Positions 1 to 9,465 of a stretch of DNA of 64,000 bases are shown here, piece by piece. Numbering within the stretch: position 1 is the stretch's first letter; every line of letters begins with the position of its first letter. The notes under the pieces are model-generated. The model was given only the letters and a program-made list of their open reading frames with translations, had not been told where the DNA came from and made no database searches. The stretch is from contig NZ_PTIX01000033.1 of the NCBI RefSeq assembly GCF_002934265.1, positions 1 through 64,000 on the forward strand. The letters run 5' to 3'. The position numbers and the translations under genes are program-made. The stretch is from Actinokineospora auranticolor. Lineage in GTDB: Bacteria > Actinomycetota > Actinomycetes > Mycobacteriales > Pseudonocardiaceae.

Positions 1-165
1 CACCGGAGCTACCCGCGGGTGATCAAACGGAAAATGAGCAACTTCCCGGTCAAACGCGCACGACACCGACAACAACTCCGAAACAGCCGACCACCTCACT
101 CGAACATCACCCTCACCCCGCCCAGCAAGACCCGACACCGCCGCCGACCAGCCGAAACCACCTAA
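1..165 (+). mobile_element. C-terminal tail of a transposase (partial, IS4-like)
   Basis: The first frame is open from the window edge to a TAA at 163-165 and encodes 54 residues. It begins with a basic stretch containing PRVIKRKMSNFPVKR, which matches my memory of the C-terminal end of actinobacterial IS4-type DDE transposases (Tyr-Pro-Arg-Val-x-Lys-Arg-Lys-Met-Ser-x-Phe). The catalytic residues would lie upstream, outside the window. The tail after this motif is basic and low in hydrophobics. I could not identify a terminal inverted repeat downstream. The next gene starts 24 nt later, so the insertion appears to abut it. The family assignment rests on one short motif. Confidence 0.5.
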
Positions 166-188
166 CCGACCGGCATTGGGCCTAGTCG

Positions 189-1109
189 ATGAACCCCACG
201 CACCCTGCAATACCCCACACCGAAGCGAAGGATGCACTTGCGCGCGTGGTCCGCAGACCGGCCGCGATGCTCGAGCCCCGACAGGCCCTACACCAGCGAG
301 TGCAGCTGGCATGCCAACGCGCGGGCGAGAAGAAGATGGCCTTGGCCTGCATCGACTCCGCGTCCCACAACGGCGAGACCACCGTCACGCTCACCGCAGG
401 CCTGATCGCCGCGGCCTCCGACATGACGTCCGAGCGGGTGCTGGCGTGGAGCGTCTACGAGACCATCCTCCGGACCGCCGAGGCCACGAGCTCCGAGATA
501 CACCAATGCAGACGTCTGCACGAGCGGGCACATGAACAGCGACTGCTCGAGGCGATCCTCCCGGAACCTCACGAGCGAGCCCAGATAGCCCGAAAGGCGA
601 TGCTGCGTCTGGAAAGTCTCCACACCATCACCACCGAAGCGGACTTCATCCGATCACTACGCGACAAGGCACGAAAGCAAGGGCTCAGTCTCCGCGACTG
701 CGAAAAGCGCATGCGGGAACTCGACCCTGGCCGCGCGGTCAGCAAGAGCACCGTAGGCGTCTGGCTCAAGGGCGACCGCATCCCCAGGGACACCGCCGGA
801 CTCACCCTGCTGCTATAAGCGCTGCTCCCCGGACCGCCCGGTGCCACCAACACCCTGGTCGAGCACTATCTACGCCTCGCCGATCACCTCGTCAACGCCG
901 CCCACGTCGACACCCCCGTCCCCCGGGAGTTGCCCCCTGAGAGCACCTCCCCGTCGCAACCGGCACACGACGGCGGCGCCGTCAATGACACGTTCTCGCT
1001 CACCCCCCAAGCCACTCGGCTGTCATTTTCCCCGGGCGGACTCCTCGCATTGCTGACAGTAGTTTTGATCATCGGAACCGCCATCGGCGTACTCATCCCC
1101 TTCCCATGA
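189..1109 (+). pseudogene. Helix-turn-helix protein with C-terminal membrane anchor, interrupted by in-frame TAA
   Basis: The frame from ATG 189 gives 209 residues to a TAA at 816-818. The same frame then stays open for another 96 codons to a TGA at 1107-1109. Residues about 150-209 look like an XRE-type DNA-binding region (SLRDCEKRMRELDP, SKSTVGVWLKGDRIPRD), a layout common in actinobacterial regulators. The part after the TAA has an amphipathic segment (LVEHYLRLADHLVNAA) and ends in one hydrophobic helix (LLALLTVVLIIGTAIGVLI), i.e. a cytoplasmic HTH domain on a membrane anchor. Because the codons after the stop keep a sensible coding pattern and end in a membrane helix, I read this as a recent nonsense mutation of a roughly 305-codon gene. 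A truncated 209-residue product, or stop readthrough, is possible. Function unknown. Confidence 0.55.
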
Positions 1110-1114
1110 CCTAC

Positions 1115-2058
1115 TCACCGCACCCCCTGAGGACGTTCGCTCTCGACGCCGCGACGTTCCTGGCCGCGGCGTTGGTGCTGCGTCGCCAGGGTGGTCGGTG
1201 TGGGCGCGGCTTCCCTCGGACCGTGCGCGGGGTCGGCGGGTGTTGCCCAGTGGCCGCGCACCAGTGCCCCGTCGCTCCACAGCGACCACGCCTGTTCGAC
1301 GTGGATGGCTTCGACGTCGGGGGTGTGAGTGAGCGCGCCGTCCCACCAAAAGGCCGGGTGCCGGGTGATCCAGCGCGGGTTGGGCGTCAGCAGCACACGC
1401 CCGGGGCGCTGAGGGATCTGCTGTGGGCTGGCGGCCAGCATCTGCTCGACGGTGCCGAACCCGGCGTCGTGCAGCCGGATGGGCGTTCGGGCAGGTTGTC
1501 CCTAACCTGGTTGTTGGCTCCGGGCTCTGCCGGTGATCCGGTGGAGGTGGCTTGCCCCCGGGGCCACTGTGTGCGGTGGCTGCCCCGGCACCCTCAGCGG
1601 GGTCGGGGCAGCCCGCTCCCCCGCCCGTCCGGTGTGCGGGTCGGCGGCGGCCTCCGCGGCGGAGTGCAGCGCGGTCTGTGCCGCGCGCACCAGATCGCGG
1701 TGTTCCGCGGCGAGCGGGAGACTTCCACCCACACCGTGGCCCCGACCAGCAACGCCACGACGACCCACACCGCCGAAGGCCACCACCACCAGGTGACCGC
1801 CACGGTGTTGGTGGCCAGATTCCCGAGCAACGCCAAGGCCGGGGCCAACAACACGACCGACACAGCGGACAACCTGCCGCGACCAGCGCTCACCAGAACC
1901 GGCTCCCCGCCGTCGACCGACCACTGTGATCGAGTGGCACAGGGCGACCGGCTCGTGACGGATCGGTGCGCGTGCTTCTGCGTCCCGCTTGCACGCTCAT
2001 GAAACCCAACAAGCGGGCGGAGATCATCCGAGCTGTCGACTGGTACGAGACGCCCCAC
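1115..2058 (-). pseudogene. Remnant of a membrane-associated protein (frameshift plus in-frame stop)
   Basis: Reading leftwards, one frame gives two hydrophobic helices (LSAVSVVLLAPALALLGNLA and VWVVVALLVGATVWVEV, about 1910-1745). Coding character then moves to a second frame (LAAEHRDLVRAAQTALHSAAEAA, about 1735-1505) that meets TAG at 1502-1504. The same frame continues beyond the stop with TPIRLHDAGFGTVEQMLAAS and LLTPNPRWITRHPAFWWDG until 1115. A frameshift near 1740 and the TAG at 1502 break what looks like one gene. Two N-terminal helices followed by a soluble region resemble N-termini of actinobacterial STAND-type proteins, but no P-loop is left and I cannot name the family. A long plus-strand frame over the same bases has no recognisable protein character. 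Confidence 0.4.
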
Positions 2059-2228
2059 GCGAACGCCGACGGGCGGTCGACAGGCAACCTGACGCCGCTT
2101 CTCCCGAGCAACACGAGAAGTGCGTACAGCGACAGCGGGACGCCGGGCAGTGGTGGAGGTCGTCGGCTTGGCACTGCTGTGTCGGGAGTTCGACTACGCT
2201 GTACGGGTCGACACGATCGGGGAGACGT

Positions 2229-3143
2229 ATGCGACTCGGCCTGTTCACCGCTTGTCTTCCGGGGCTCACGCTCGCCGAGGTCGTCGCGTGGGCGAGTGGG
2301 GCTGGGTATGACGCTCTGGAGGTAGCGGCGTGGCCCGCCGGTGGCGATCACCCGCACCAGGCCGCGCATCTTGACGTGGATGGGGCGGGCCTTGAGGCGG
2401 GGCGTGTGTTGGAGTTGTTCGCCGCGCACGGCATGACCGTTTCGGCTGTGAGCTGCTACGAGAACAACCTCATCGGGGACCTCGTCGAGCGGGCGCGGGT
2501 GCATGAGCACCTTCGGGCTTGCGTCCGCGCGGCCGCGGCCTTGGGTGTGCCGCACGTCGGCACGTTCATCGGCCGCGACGCCGGGGCGAGTGTGGCGGGC
2601 AATCTGCGGGAGGCCGAGCGGGTGTTGCCCGGGCTGGTCCGCTACGCCGACGACCACGGTGTCCGGCTCGTCATCGAGAACTGCCCGATGGAGGGCTGGC
2701 ACCCCGATGGCTACCCCGGCAACCTGGCCTACTCCCCCGAGTTGTGGGACTGGATGTTCGACCTCGGGCTGTACCTCAACTTCGACCCCTCGCACCTGCT
2801 GTGGTTGGGCATCGACCCGGTCGAGGCGCTGCGGTCGGTTCTGGTTTCGGGGCGGGTGTCGCACTTCCAGGCCAAGGACATCGAGGTCGACGAGCGGGCG
2901 CGGAACCGGTTCGGCGTCTTCGGCAAGGCGGTGACCCGGGCCCGTCCCGAGGACACCGGGTGGTGGCGCTACCGGGTTCCGGGGCGGGGGCAGCTCGACT
3001 GGAACCGGATCATCGACACGCTCTACTGCGGTGGTTTCGACGGCACGGTCGCCGTCGAGCATGAGGATCCGGTGTGGGCTGGTGCGTGGACGCGGCAGGG
3101 GTTGGAGATCGCGGTGGAGACGTTGCGGCCGTTGATCCGGTGA
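2229..3143 (+). CDS. Sugar phosphate isomerase/epimerase (AP endonuclease 2-like TIM barrel)
   Basis: A 304-residue protein that looks like a xylose-isomerase-type TIM barrel. It begins with MRLGLFTACLPGLTLAEVVAWASGAGYDALEV, the usual first strand and helix. Typical metal-site segments follow: a Glu in VIENCPMEGW, Asp and His in NFDPSHLLWLGID, and a Glu/His pair at the end (VAVEHEDP). Such enzymes isomerise or epimerise keto-sugars or related polyols in the cytoplasm; the substrate here is unknown. I chose ATG 2229 because GGGGAG lies just upstream and the barrel begins there; the frame is open further upstream but without protein character. The gene stands alone and converges on the KAP gene with only 3 nt between stops. 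Confidence 0.85.
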   Translation: MRLGLFTACLPGLTLAEVVAWASGAGYDALEVAAWPAGGDHPHQAAHLDVDGAGLEAGRVLELFAAHGMTVSAVSCYENNLIGDLVERARVHEHLRACVRAAAALGVPHVGTFIGRDAGASVAGNLREAERVLPGLVRYADDHGVRLVIENCPMEGWHPDGYPGNLAYSPELWDWMFDLGLYLNFDPSHLLWLGIDPVEALRSVLVSGRVSHFQAKDIEVDERARNRFGVFGKAVTRARPEDTGWWRYRVPGRGQLDWNRIIDTLYCGGFDGTVAVEHEDPVWAGAWTRQGLEIAVETLRPLIR

Positions 3144-3146
3144 CCC

Positions 3147-5510
3147 TCAGGTGCGGCCCAGGCAGCGGGCGAGCGAGGTGAGGTCGTGCTCGCCGAGCAC
3201 GTCCCGCACGCCGGAGAGGTCCCAGCAGGGGTCTTTGTCGTCGAGTGGGTCGTGGCGCAGGCGGGCGGCGAGCAGGGGGAACCGCACGAGCAGGATCGCG
3301 GCCCGTGCCAGGGCGTCGTCGTCCTCGGCGTGACGAACGTGGATCTGGACCGCCAGCAGCATTCCCAGCGCGTTGGCGATGCGTTTGATCATGCGGGGAT
3401 TGGGCGGGACCAGGTCCGCGTAGGTGTGCAGTAGGTGGTCTCCGCGCGCTTGGAGCACTTCGGCGGTGGCCTCGCGGCGCGCGTGGACGAGCTGTTCCTG
3501 TTCTTGCGCGGGCGGGGGTGCGGGTTGTTGCCGCGGTTGTGGTTTGACGCCGGTGGTGGGGGCCGTTCGGGCCGCGAGGACGTCGTCGAGGTAGGTGGAG
3601 AGCTGCGCGCGGGACAGGTCCGGTACGTGCACGACGTGGTCGAAGACCTTCTGGGCGAAGTCCGAGCCGAGGTCGCGGGTCTGGTTGCCCGGGTCGCCGA
3701 ACTCGGCGTAGCGGGAGGTGAAGGCCTTGGTGATCCACCGGCCGTCGGCGAGCACGAGGACGAACAGCCGCGCGAGCTCTCGCCGCCCGCGGCGCACGGG
3801 TTGGCGCAGGATGGTGTGCACCGTCTCCAGGATCCGCACCACCCGGTCGGCCGGACACCGGTCCAGGTCGTCGATGACCAGCAGCACGGGGCGCCTGCCC
3901 GCGCCCGCGCGCGGGGTCCAGCGGCGCAGCCAGGCGACCATGTCGGCGACCTGGCCCAGCGGGTTGTCCTCGGTATGCAGGTGCAGCCTGCCGAACGGGG
4001 CGGAGTGCCAGAACAACGTCCGACCGACGACCAGCCCGGCACCCAGCAGGCCGCCCGCCGCCGCGAGGACGGTGACCGCGATCCGCATCCACGACTCCGG
4101 CAGCAAGGTGTTCAGCAGCGTGCCGCCCGCCGCCACCGCGAGGGCGACCAGGGTGGCGGGCGAGCGCAGCGTCCGCGCCACCACCGACCAGACCTGCATG
4201 GCCACGCGGGTGACCCACGGCCGTGACCGGCGCACCTCCCGCTCGACCGCGGCGGCCAGCGACCACCACTCCGGCGCGATCGCGCCTTCCCGCCACGCCT
4301 CGTAGTTCACCACAACCGGCGGCGTCCACGACGGGCCGTGCGTGTGCTCGTCGCGCAGGAGCAGCTTGACCAGCGTGCTCTTGCCCCCGCCCCACGGCCC
4401 GTCGACGTGCACCACCGCGCTGGTGCTGTCGGAGTGCGCGGCCAGCTGACCCAGCAGCCCCTCCAGGTGCGCGGCGAGGACCCGTCGGCCGAGCCTGTCC
4501 TCGACCCGGGCGGAGTCGATCTGCGCGCGGACCGACACCGCGGGCCGGGCGTTCCAGGGCGTCGCCGCCACGGTCACCGTCCCGTCCGTGCCGCCGAACA
4601 CCAGCCTGCCCAGGCCCGGCGCGGCGGCCAGGGAGAGCACGCCACCGGCGGCAGCAAGCACCGGGCGACCCATCCGCCTGCCGGTGTGAGCGTCCCAACA
4701 GGACAGTCTGCCGTCGACGCCACTGCAGATCAACGCGACGTCGCCGCCGGTCAGGGTGGCGGTGACGATGCCGGTCAAGGCACCGGAGCCGACCGGGATC
4801 GGCGCGCCCAGGAGGGCGCCGGTCTCGTCCCACCGGCACAGGGTGCCGACGTTGCCGCAGCTCACCGTCATGGCGAGGGTGCTCACGGCCAAGCCCCAGA
4901 CCGCGCCGCTGCCGTGGTTGCGCACCGACCCGATCGCGTGCCCGGTCTCGGCGTCCCACTGGCGGACGGTGCCGTTGTCCGCGCCGGTCACCAGGGTGGA
5001 TCTGCCGTCGACCAGCGGGCCGACCGCCATGGCCCGCACCGCGGCGGCGTGATCGCCGAACGGCGCACCGACCGGTTCACCGGTCCTGACGTCCCAGCGG
5101 TGGATCCGGCCGTCGTCCTCGCCGGAGAACAACACCGTGGATCCCCCGGGCAGCGTCACCGCCGCCATCGACCAAACCGGGCCGCTGCGCAGCGGAATCG
5201 TCCACTCGGCGTTGCCGGTGACGGCGTTCCAGGCGAGGATCGAGCCACGGCTCCCGCCCGCGGCGAACACGACCCGCCCGTCGGGCAACGAGATCGATGT
5301 CATCGACCGCACCACAGCGGGGTCGGGAGACTGGAGTTTGCCGAGCAACTCACCGGTCTCGACGTCCCACCACGCGAGCTGCCCGTGCGAGTCGCCCGCC
5401 GCCACGACCGTGCCATCGGGCAGCCCAACGGCCGCGACAGCCCACACGGCTCCCCGCAACACGCCCGCCAGGCGTAGCGGTCCCTCGCCCATCGGTGCTG
5501 TGTCGGCCAT
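3147..5510 (-). CDS. WD40-repeat KAP-family P-loop NTPase
   Basis: A 787-residue protein. Residues about 15-320 form a run of degenerate WD40 blades (HGQLAWWDVETGELLG, GRIHRWDVRTGEPVG, GTVRQWDAETGHAIG, GRLSCWDAHTGRRMG). A KAP P-loop domain follows: Walker A GPWGGGKST near 370, two adjacent hydrophobic helices near 455-490 inserted in the domain, and Walker B VLLVIDDLDRCP near 543. The inserted membrane helices are typical of KAP NTPases, which are thought to organise complexes at the inner face of the membrane. A WD40 sensor in front of a KAP NTPase suggests a ligand- or partner-sensing switch. It is transcribed divergently from the NB-ARC-TPR gene, 137 nt away. KAP ATPases occur in some bacterial conflict systems; a defence role here is inference. 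Confidence 0.85.
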   Translation of the reverse strand: MADTAPMGEGPLRLAGVLRGAVWAVAAVGLPDGTVVAAGDSHGQLAWWDVETGELLGKLQSPDPAVVRSMTSISLPDGRVVFAAGGSRGSILAWNAVTGNAEWTIPLRSGPVWSMAAVTLPGGSTVLFSGEDDGRIHRWDVRTGEPVGAPFGDHAAAVRAMAVGPLVDGRSTLVTGADNGTVRQWDAETGHAIGSVRNHGSGAVWGLAVSTLAMTVSCGNVGTLCRWDETGALLGAPIPVGSGALTGIVTATLTGGDVALICSGVDGRLSCWDAHTGRRMGRPVLAAAGGVLSLAAAPGLGRLVFGGTDGTVTVAATPWNARPAVSVRAQIDSARVEDRLGRRVLAAHLEGLLGQLAAHSDSTSAVVHVDGPWGGGKSTLVKLLLRDEHTHGPSWTPPVVVNYEAWREGAIAPEWWSLAAAVEREVRRSRPWVTRVAMQVWSVVARTLRSPATLVALAVAAGGTLLNTLLPESWMRIAVTVLAAAGGLLGAGLVVGRTLFWHSAPFGRLHLHTEDNPLGQVADMVAWLRRWTPRAGAGRRPVLLVIDDLDRCPADRVVRILETVHTILRQPVRRGRRELARLFVLVLADGRWITKAFTSRYAEFGDPGNQTRDLGSDFAQKVFDHVVHVPDLSRAQLSTYLDDVLAARTAPTTGVKPQPRQQPAPPPAQEQEQLVHARREATAEVLQARGDHLLHTYADLVPPNPRMIKRIANALGMLLAVQIHVRHAEDDDALARAAILLVRFPLLAARLRHDPLDDKDPCWDLSGVRDVLGEHDLTSLARCLGRT

Positions 5511-5647
5511 ATGACCCCCTGTTGCCGGGAACGTCGGGCTATTACGACAGGGCGGGCGCGCGGCTCGTGGCGAATTGCTCGAACATGGGCCGTACGGGTG
5601 ACAGGGCGGCGTTCGGGTACCGTCGGCCGCCTCATCCGGGGGTGGCG

Positions 5648-7795
5648 ATGACGAATGCTGACGACGAGACCGCGAGCGGTGTGCGGAACACGGTCGACGC
5701 CTCGGCCATCTCGGGCGTCGTGGTTCAAGGCGGGACGATCGCGGTCGGCGGCAACCACTTCCACCTTCTCGCCGACAATCCGCGCCCTACACCGCGTCAA
5801 CTACCGCTGCCACCGCCAGGCTTCGTCGGTCGCCAGGGCGAGCTCGCCGCGCTGACCGCCGCGGAACCCGGTGAAACGCCGACGATCTGGACCATCGGCG
5901 GCGCGGGCGGTATGGGGAAGACGAGCCTCGCCGTGCAATGGGCGGCCTCCCACGGCGACCGGTTCCCCGACGGCGCGCTGTTCGTCGACCTGCACGGCTT
6001 CTCCCCGAACTCACACCCGCTGAAGCCCGCCGCGGCCCTGCGGGGATTCCTCGACGCGCTCGGGGTGCACCACAGACGCGTCCCGGCGGCCCTGGCCGAC
6101 CGGACCGCGCTCTTCCGGAGCCTGGTCGCGGGGAAACGCATGTTGATCCTGCTGGACAACGCGTGCGACGAAGCGCAGGTCGGTCCGCTGTTGCCCGGGA
6201 CGTCGTCGTGCACGGTCCTGGTCACCAGTCGGAATCGACTCCCGGGACTGGCCGTCGCTCACGATGCCCAGTCGTTGCGGCTCGGCCCTCTCACGGGTTC
6301 GGAGGCCCGCGCGATGCTGTCCGCCCGGCTCGGCGCCGACCACGCGGCAGGCGCCCTGCTCGCAGCCGGTGCGGGACATCCCCTGGCACTGGCCATCATC
6401 GCCGGACTCGCGCGTACCCACTCCCCCGCCGAGATCGCCGACGAACTACGGGACGAGAGCAGCCGCCTCGACGTGCTCGACACCGGCGACCCTGCCACGA
6501 GCCTGCCCGCCGTGTTGTCCTTCTCCACCCGTGCGCTCACCCACGGGCAGCGCACGGCGTTCCTCCTGCTGGGCCTCGCGCCCGGCCCCGACACCGGGCT
6601 CCCGGCCGCGGCCAGTCTCGTCGCGCTGCCCGTCGACTGTGCCAAACTCCTGTTGCGCGCCCTCGAACACGCGTCACTGGTGGACCGCGACAACCAGGGT
6701 CGCTACCGGATGCACGACCTCGTCCGCGACCACGCGAGATCCCTGGCGAACGAGCTCCCCGCCCGGGAACGCCAGGACGCGATCAAGCGGGTGTTCGACT
6801 TCTACGTCCACACCGCAGCCGAGGCCGACCGACGCCTCGACCCACGACGCACGTCGATCCGCCTCGGCCGCCCGATGTCCGGCGTGTGCTCGCACCCACT
6901 GCGGGACGCGGACAGCGCTCTGCAGTGGTTCGCGGTCGAGCACCGGAACCTGCTCGCCACCCACACCGACGCGTCCGCCGCCGACGAGCACGAGACGGTC
7001 TGGCGGCTGGCGTGGGTGTTGAACACCTATCAGCAGCGCCGCGCGCACCGCCAGGAGAGGGCGGACATCTGGCGATGCGCCAGCGAGGCCGCGCCGCGGC
7101 TGACCGACCCGGTACTCGCCATCCGCGCGTACCGGCATCTCGGGCACGCCCACATCGAACTGGGCGATCTCGACGAAGCGCACCGCAGCCTGCGGCGAGC
7201 ACTGGACCTGGCCCGACTCCACGGTGAAACCGCGCAAGAGGCGCACACCCACCGGACGCTGGCGTTGATGTCGGAGCAGGACGCGGACCGGGAGCGGGCT
7301 TTGGACCACGCCTCGCACGCATTGGAGCTCTACCGGCGCCTCGGAAACCCGGTGCGTGAAGCCACGGCGCTCAACCAGGTTGGTTGGCTGACCGCGTGGC
7401 TCGGCGACCGCGGCGCCGGGGAGGAGTTCTGCCGTGCCGCTCTTGCTCTGTTTGAGCAGCACGACGATCCCGACGGTGAGGCGCACACCCACGACAGCCT
7501 CGGGTGGATAGCGCATGTGGTCCATCGCCACCACGAAGCCATCGAGCACTACCGCCGCGCGCTCGACATCTACCAGTCACTCGGCAACACCTACGCCGCG
7601 GCCGACACCCTCGACCGCCTTGGGGCCCCGTACATGGCCATCGGCCACTACGAGCAGGCCGAGGAGACCCTGCTCGAAGCCCTCACGATCTACCAACACC
7701 AAGACCGTCCGCACAGTATCCGCCGTGTCGCCCGGCAACTGGGGGTGTTCGACGCGTTGGTGGCGAGAGGGCACCGGTGTCCTGAACAGGGCTGA
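5648..7795 (+). CDS. NB-ARC/TPR STAND-type regulator
   Basis: A 715-residue STAND NTPase. After a short Gly/Val-rich leader (SGVVVQGGTIAVGGNHFHL, residues about 22-40), an NB-ARC domain carries Walker A GGAGGMGKTS near 86, Walker B MLILLDNACDEA near 165 and an MHD-like MHDLVRDHARSL near 355. Residues about 470-700 are tetratricopeptide repeats (e.g. AYRHLGHAHIELGDLDEAHRSL, EHYRRALDIYQSLGNTYAAA). Such proteins stay inactive with bound ADP and oligomerise after a ligand binds the repeats. There is no DNA-binding domain and no recognisable effector domain; the leader is the only N-terminal element. Start: ATG 5648 follows GGGGGTGG; an upstream in-frame ATG (5586) lacks a good ribosome site. Divergent neighbour of the WD40-KAP gene. 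Confidence 0.88.
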   Translation: MTNADDETASGVRNTVDASAISGVVVQGGTIAVGGNHFHLLADNPRPTPRQLPLPPPGFVGRQGELAALTAAEPGETPTIWTIGGAGGMGKTSLAVQWAASHGDRFPDGALFVDLHGFSPNSHPLKPAAALRGFLDALGVHHRRVPAALADRTALFRSLVAGKRMLILLDNACDEAQVGPLLPGTSSCTVLVTSRNRLPGLAVAHDAQSLRLGPLTGSEARAMLSARLGADHAAGALLAAGAGHPLALAIIAGLARTHSPAEIADELRDESSRLDVLDTGDPATSLPAVLSFSTRALTHGQRTAFLLLGLAPGPDTGLPAAASLVALPVDCAKLLLRALEHASLVDRDNQGRYRMHDLVRDHARSLANELPARERQDAIKRVFDFYVHTAAEADRRLDPRRTSIRLGRPMSGVCSHPLRDADSALQWFAVEHRNLLATHTDASAADEHETVWRLAWVLNTYQQRRAHRQERADIWRCASEAAPRLTDPVLAIRAYRHLGHAHIELGDLDEAHRSLRRALDLARLHGETAQEAHTHRTLALMSEQDADRERALDHASHALELYRRLGNPVREATALNQVGWLTAWLGDRGAGEEFCRAALALFEQHDDPDGEAHTHDSLGWIAHVVHRHHEAIEHYRRALDIYQSLGNTYAAADTLDRLGAPYMAIGHYEQAEETLLEALTIYQHQDRPHSIRRVARQLGVFDALVARGHRCPEQG

Positions 7796-7801
7796 GACGG
7801 G

Positions 7802-7833
7802 CGTGCGCGCGCCCTGGGTGGGGCGCGCGCACG
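7802..7833. terminator. Bidirectional hairpin terminator
   Basis: A perfect 13-bp GC-rich stem (CGTGCGCGCGCCC paired with its complement) with a 6-nt loop lies between the convergent NB-ARC gene and the subtilase gene. It starts 6 nt after one stop codon and ends 9 nt before the other. There is no U tract, as is usual in high-GC actinobacteria. Confidence 0.75.
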
Positions 7834-7842
7834 TATCGCGTG

Positions 7843-9465
7843 TCAGGAGCTGGTGTAGCCGAGGAGGCCTTCGGAGTTCTGGTTCTCGCAGTTGCTCTGG
7901 TTGGACTCCATGTGGTCGCCGTTGGCGCGGACCACGCAGCGGTACAAGGGGATGGTGAATGTGCCGGTGGGGCTGGAGTGCACGTAGCCCAGCACACCGA
8001 GTCGACCGCGGCCCTCGCAGTTGGCATCCAGCGAGGTGAAGTAGTCGGTGTAGCCCCAGTTCACCTGGCAGCGGTACAGGGCGTGGGTGCCGGGCTGCTG
8101 GGTGGTGTACGCGCCGCCCAGGGGGGTGGTGGAGGTGGCGTGGTCGTTGCGGTTGTTCCAGTAGCGGCCCAGTGCCTTGACGCCGCCGGTGTTGGGGGCG
8201 GTGCCGGTGTAGAGCAGGCCGGAGACGGCACCGCCGTCGGTGATCTTGTCCGGGGTCGACGCCTGGAGCAGGGCCGCCTGCACCGCGGGCGGGGTGGCGC
8301 CGGGGTTCTGCGCGAGGTAGAGCGCCGCGGCGCCCGCGACGTGCGGGGCGGCCATGGACGTGCCATCCAGTGCCCGGGCGTCGGAGTCGGAGCCGTTCCA
8401 GGACGCGGTGATGCCCGCGCCGGGAGCGTAGATGTCCGTGCAGGTGCCGAAGTTGGAGAAGGACGCGCGCCGGTCGGCCGCGTCGGAGGCGTTGACGGTG
8501 ATCGCCTCGGCGACGCGGGCCGGGCTGAAGCCGCAGGCGTCGGCGTTGGAGTTGCCGGAGGCGACGGCGTAGGTGATCCCGGAGCCGATGGAGGCGCGGA
8601 TCGCGTTCTCCAGCGGGATGTTGGCCGCCGACGCGGTGCCACCCAGGCTCATGTTGGCCACGGCGGGCCGCACGGCGTTCGCGGTGACCCAGTCGACGCC
8701 GCTGATGATCCCGGCGAGGGAGCCCGAACCGGCGCAGTTGAGCACCTTCACCGCGACCAGCTGCACGCCCTTGGCCACGCCGTACTGGGCGCCGCCGATC
8801 GTGCCCGCCACGTGCGTGCCGTGCCCGTTGCAGTCGGTGTTGTTCCCGTCGACGGCGTTGAAGCCCCAGCTCGCGCGGCCGCCGAAGGTGCTGTGCGTGG
8901 TGCGGATCCCGGTGTCGAGCACGTAGGCGTGCACGGCGGGGGCGGTGGTGGCGTACTCGTAGGTGCCGCTCAACGGCAGGTTCCGCTGGTCGATCCGGTC
9001 CAGGCCCCACGACGGCGGGTTGGGCTGGACGTCGGTCGCGCGCACCACGCCGTTCTCGCTCACCGACGCCACCGCCGGGTCGGCGGCCAACTTCCGCGCG
9101 GCCGCCGGGCTCATCGTCGCGGCGAACCCGTGCAGCGCGTGGCTCCACGTCGTGGTGACGGTGCCGCCATAGCGGGCGGCGAGGCCAGACGCGGACCGCG
9201 CGACGGCGGCGGTGTCCTTGAGCACCACCACGTACTCGCCCGGCACCGACTCCGCGGCGCTCGCCACGAACCCCTCGGCCGCGTTGGCGCCCACCGGCGC
9301 GACGACCAACGCCGCCGCGGTGGCGAACGCCACGCCCGCCGCCCGGCATAAGAACCCGATCCTTCGTGACGAGACTTCTTCCTGTGACTGATTCGAAAAC
9401 CGCCCGACTCGAGCCGTTCGGTTTCCGAGCCTGGCAGTCGCGCTCGCGTATTCCCAAGCGCCCAT
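7843..9465 (-). CDS. Secreted subtilisin-like serine protease (S8) with C-terminal repeat domain
   Basis: An aqualysin/proteinase K-type extracellular subtilase. The hydrophobic signal stretch VAFATAAALVVAPVGANAA is followed by an inhibitor_I9-type propeptide (PGEYVVVLKD) and the catalytic domain. The triad is Asp in VLDTGI, His in NGHGTHVAGT and Ser in DGTSMAAPHVAG (near residues 181, 217 and 368). The last 100 or so residues contain two copies of a LYRC...D.F.S...CEG...LGY pattern, an extracellular repeat found on many secreted hydrolases that may bind polymer or cell wall. The start is uncertain: I use ATG 9465, which leaves a long charged N-region before the signal helix, and a further in-frame start lies at 9495. 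It converges on the NB-ARC gene. Confidence 0.88.
   Translation of the reverse strand: MGAWEYASATARLGNRTARVGRFSNQSQEEVSSRRIGFLCRAAGVAFATAAALVVAPVGANAAEGFVASAAESVPGEYVVVLKDTAAVARSASGLAARYGGTVTTTWSHALHGFAATMSPAAARKLAADPAVASVSENGVVRATDVQPNPPSWGLDRIDQRNLPLSGTYEYATTAPAVHAYVLDTGIRTTHSTFGGRASWGFNAVDGNNTDCNGHGTHVAGTIGGAQYGVAKGVQLVAVKVLNCAGSGSLAGIISGVDWVTANAVRPAVANMSLGGTASAANIPLENAIRASIGSGITYAVASGNSNADACGFSPARVAEAITVNASDAADRRASFSNFGTCTDIYAPGAGITASWNGSDSDARALDGTSMAAPHVAGAAALYLAQNPGATPPAVQAALLQASTPDKITDGGAVSGLLYTGTAPNTGGVKALGRYWNNRNDHATSTTPLGGAYTTQQPGTHALYRCQVNWGYTDYFTSLDANCEGRGRLGVLGYVHSSPTGTFTIPLYRCVVRANGDHMESNQSNCENQNSEGLLGYTSS

Noticed and set aside
1106..2002. A 298-codon plus-strand frame
   Set aside because: No domain or codon bias; the minus strand over the same bases shows membrane helices and coding bias, although broken.
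3010..4959. A 649-codon minus-strand frame overlapping the WD40-KAP gene
   Set aside because: It is in another frame of the same strand and very rich in Arg, Pro and Gly, whereas the KAP frame has clear WD40 and P-loop motifs.
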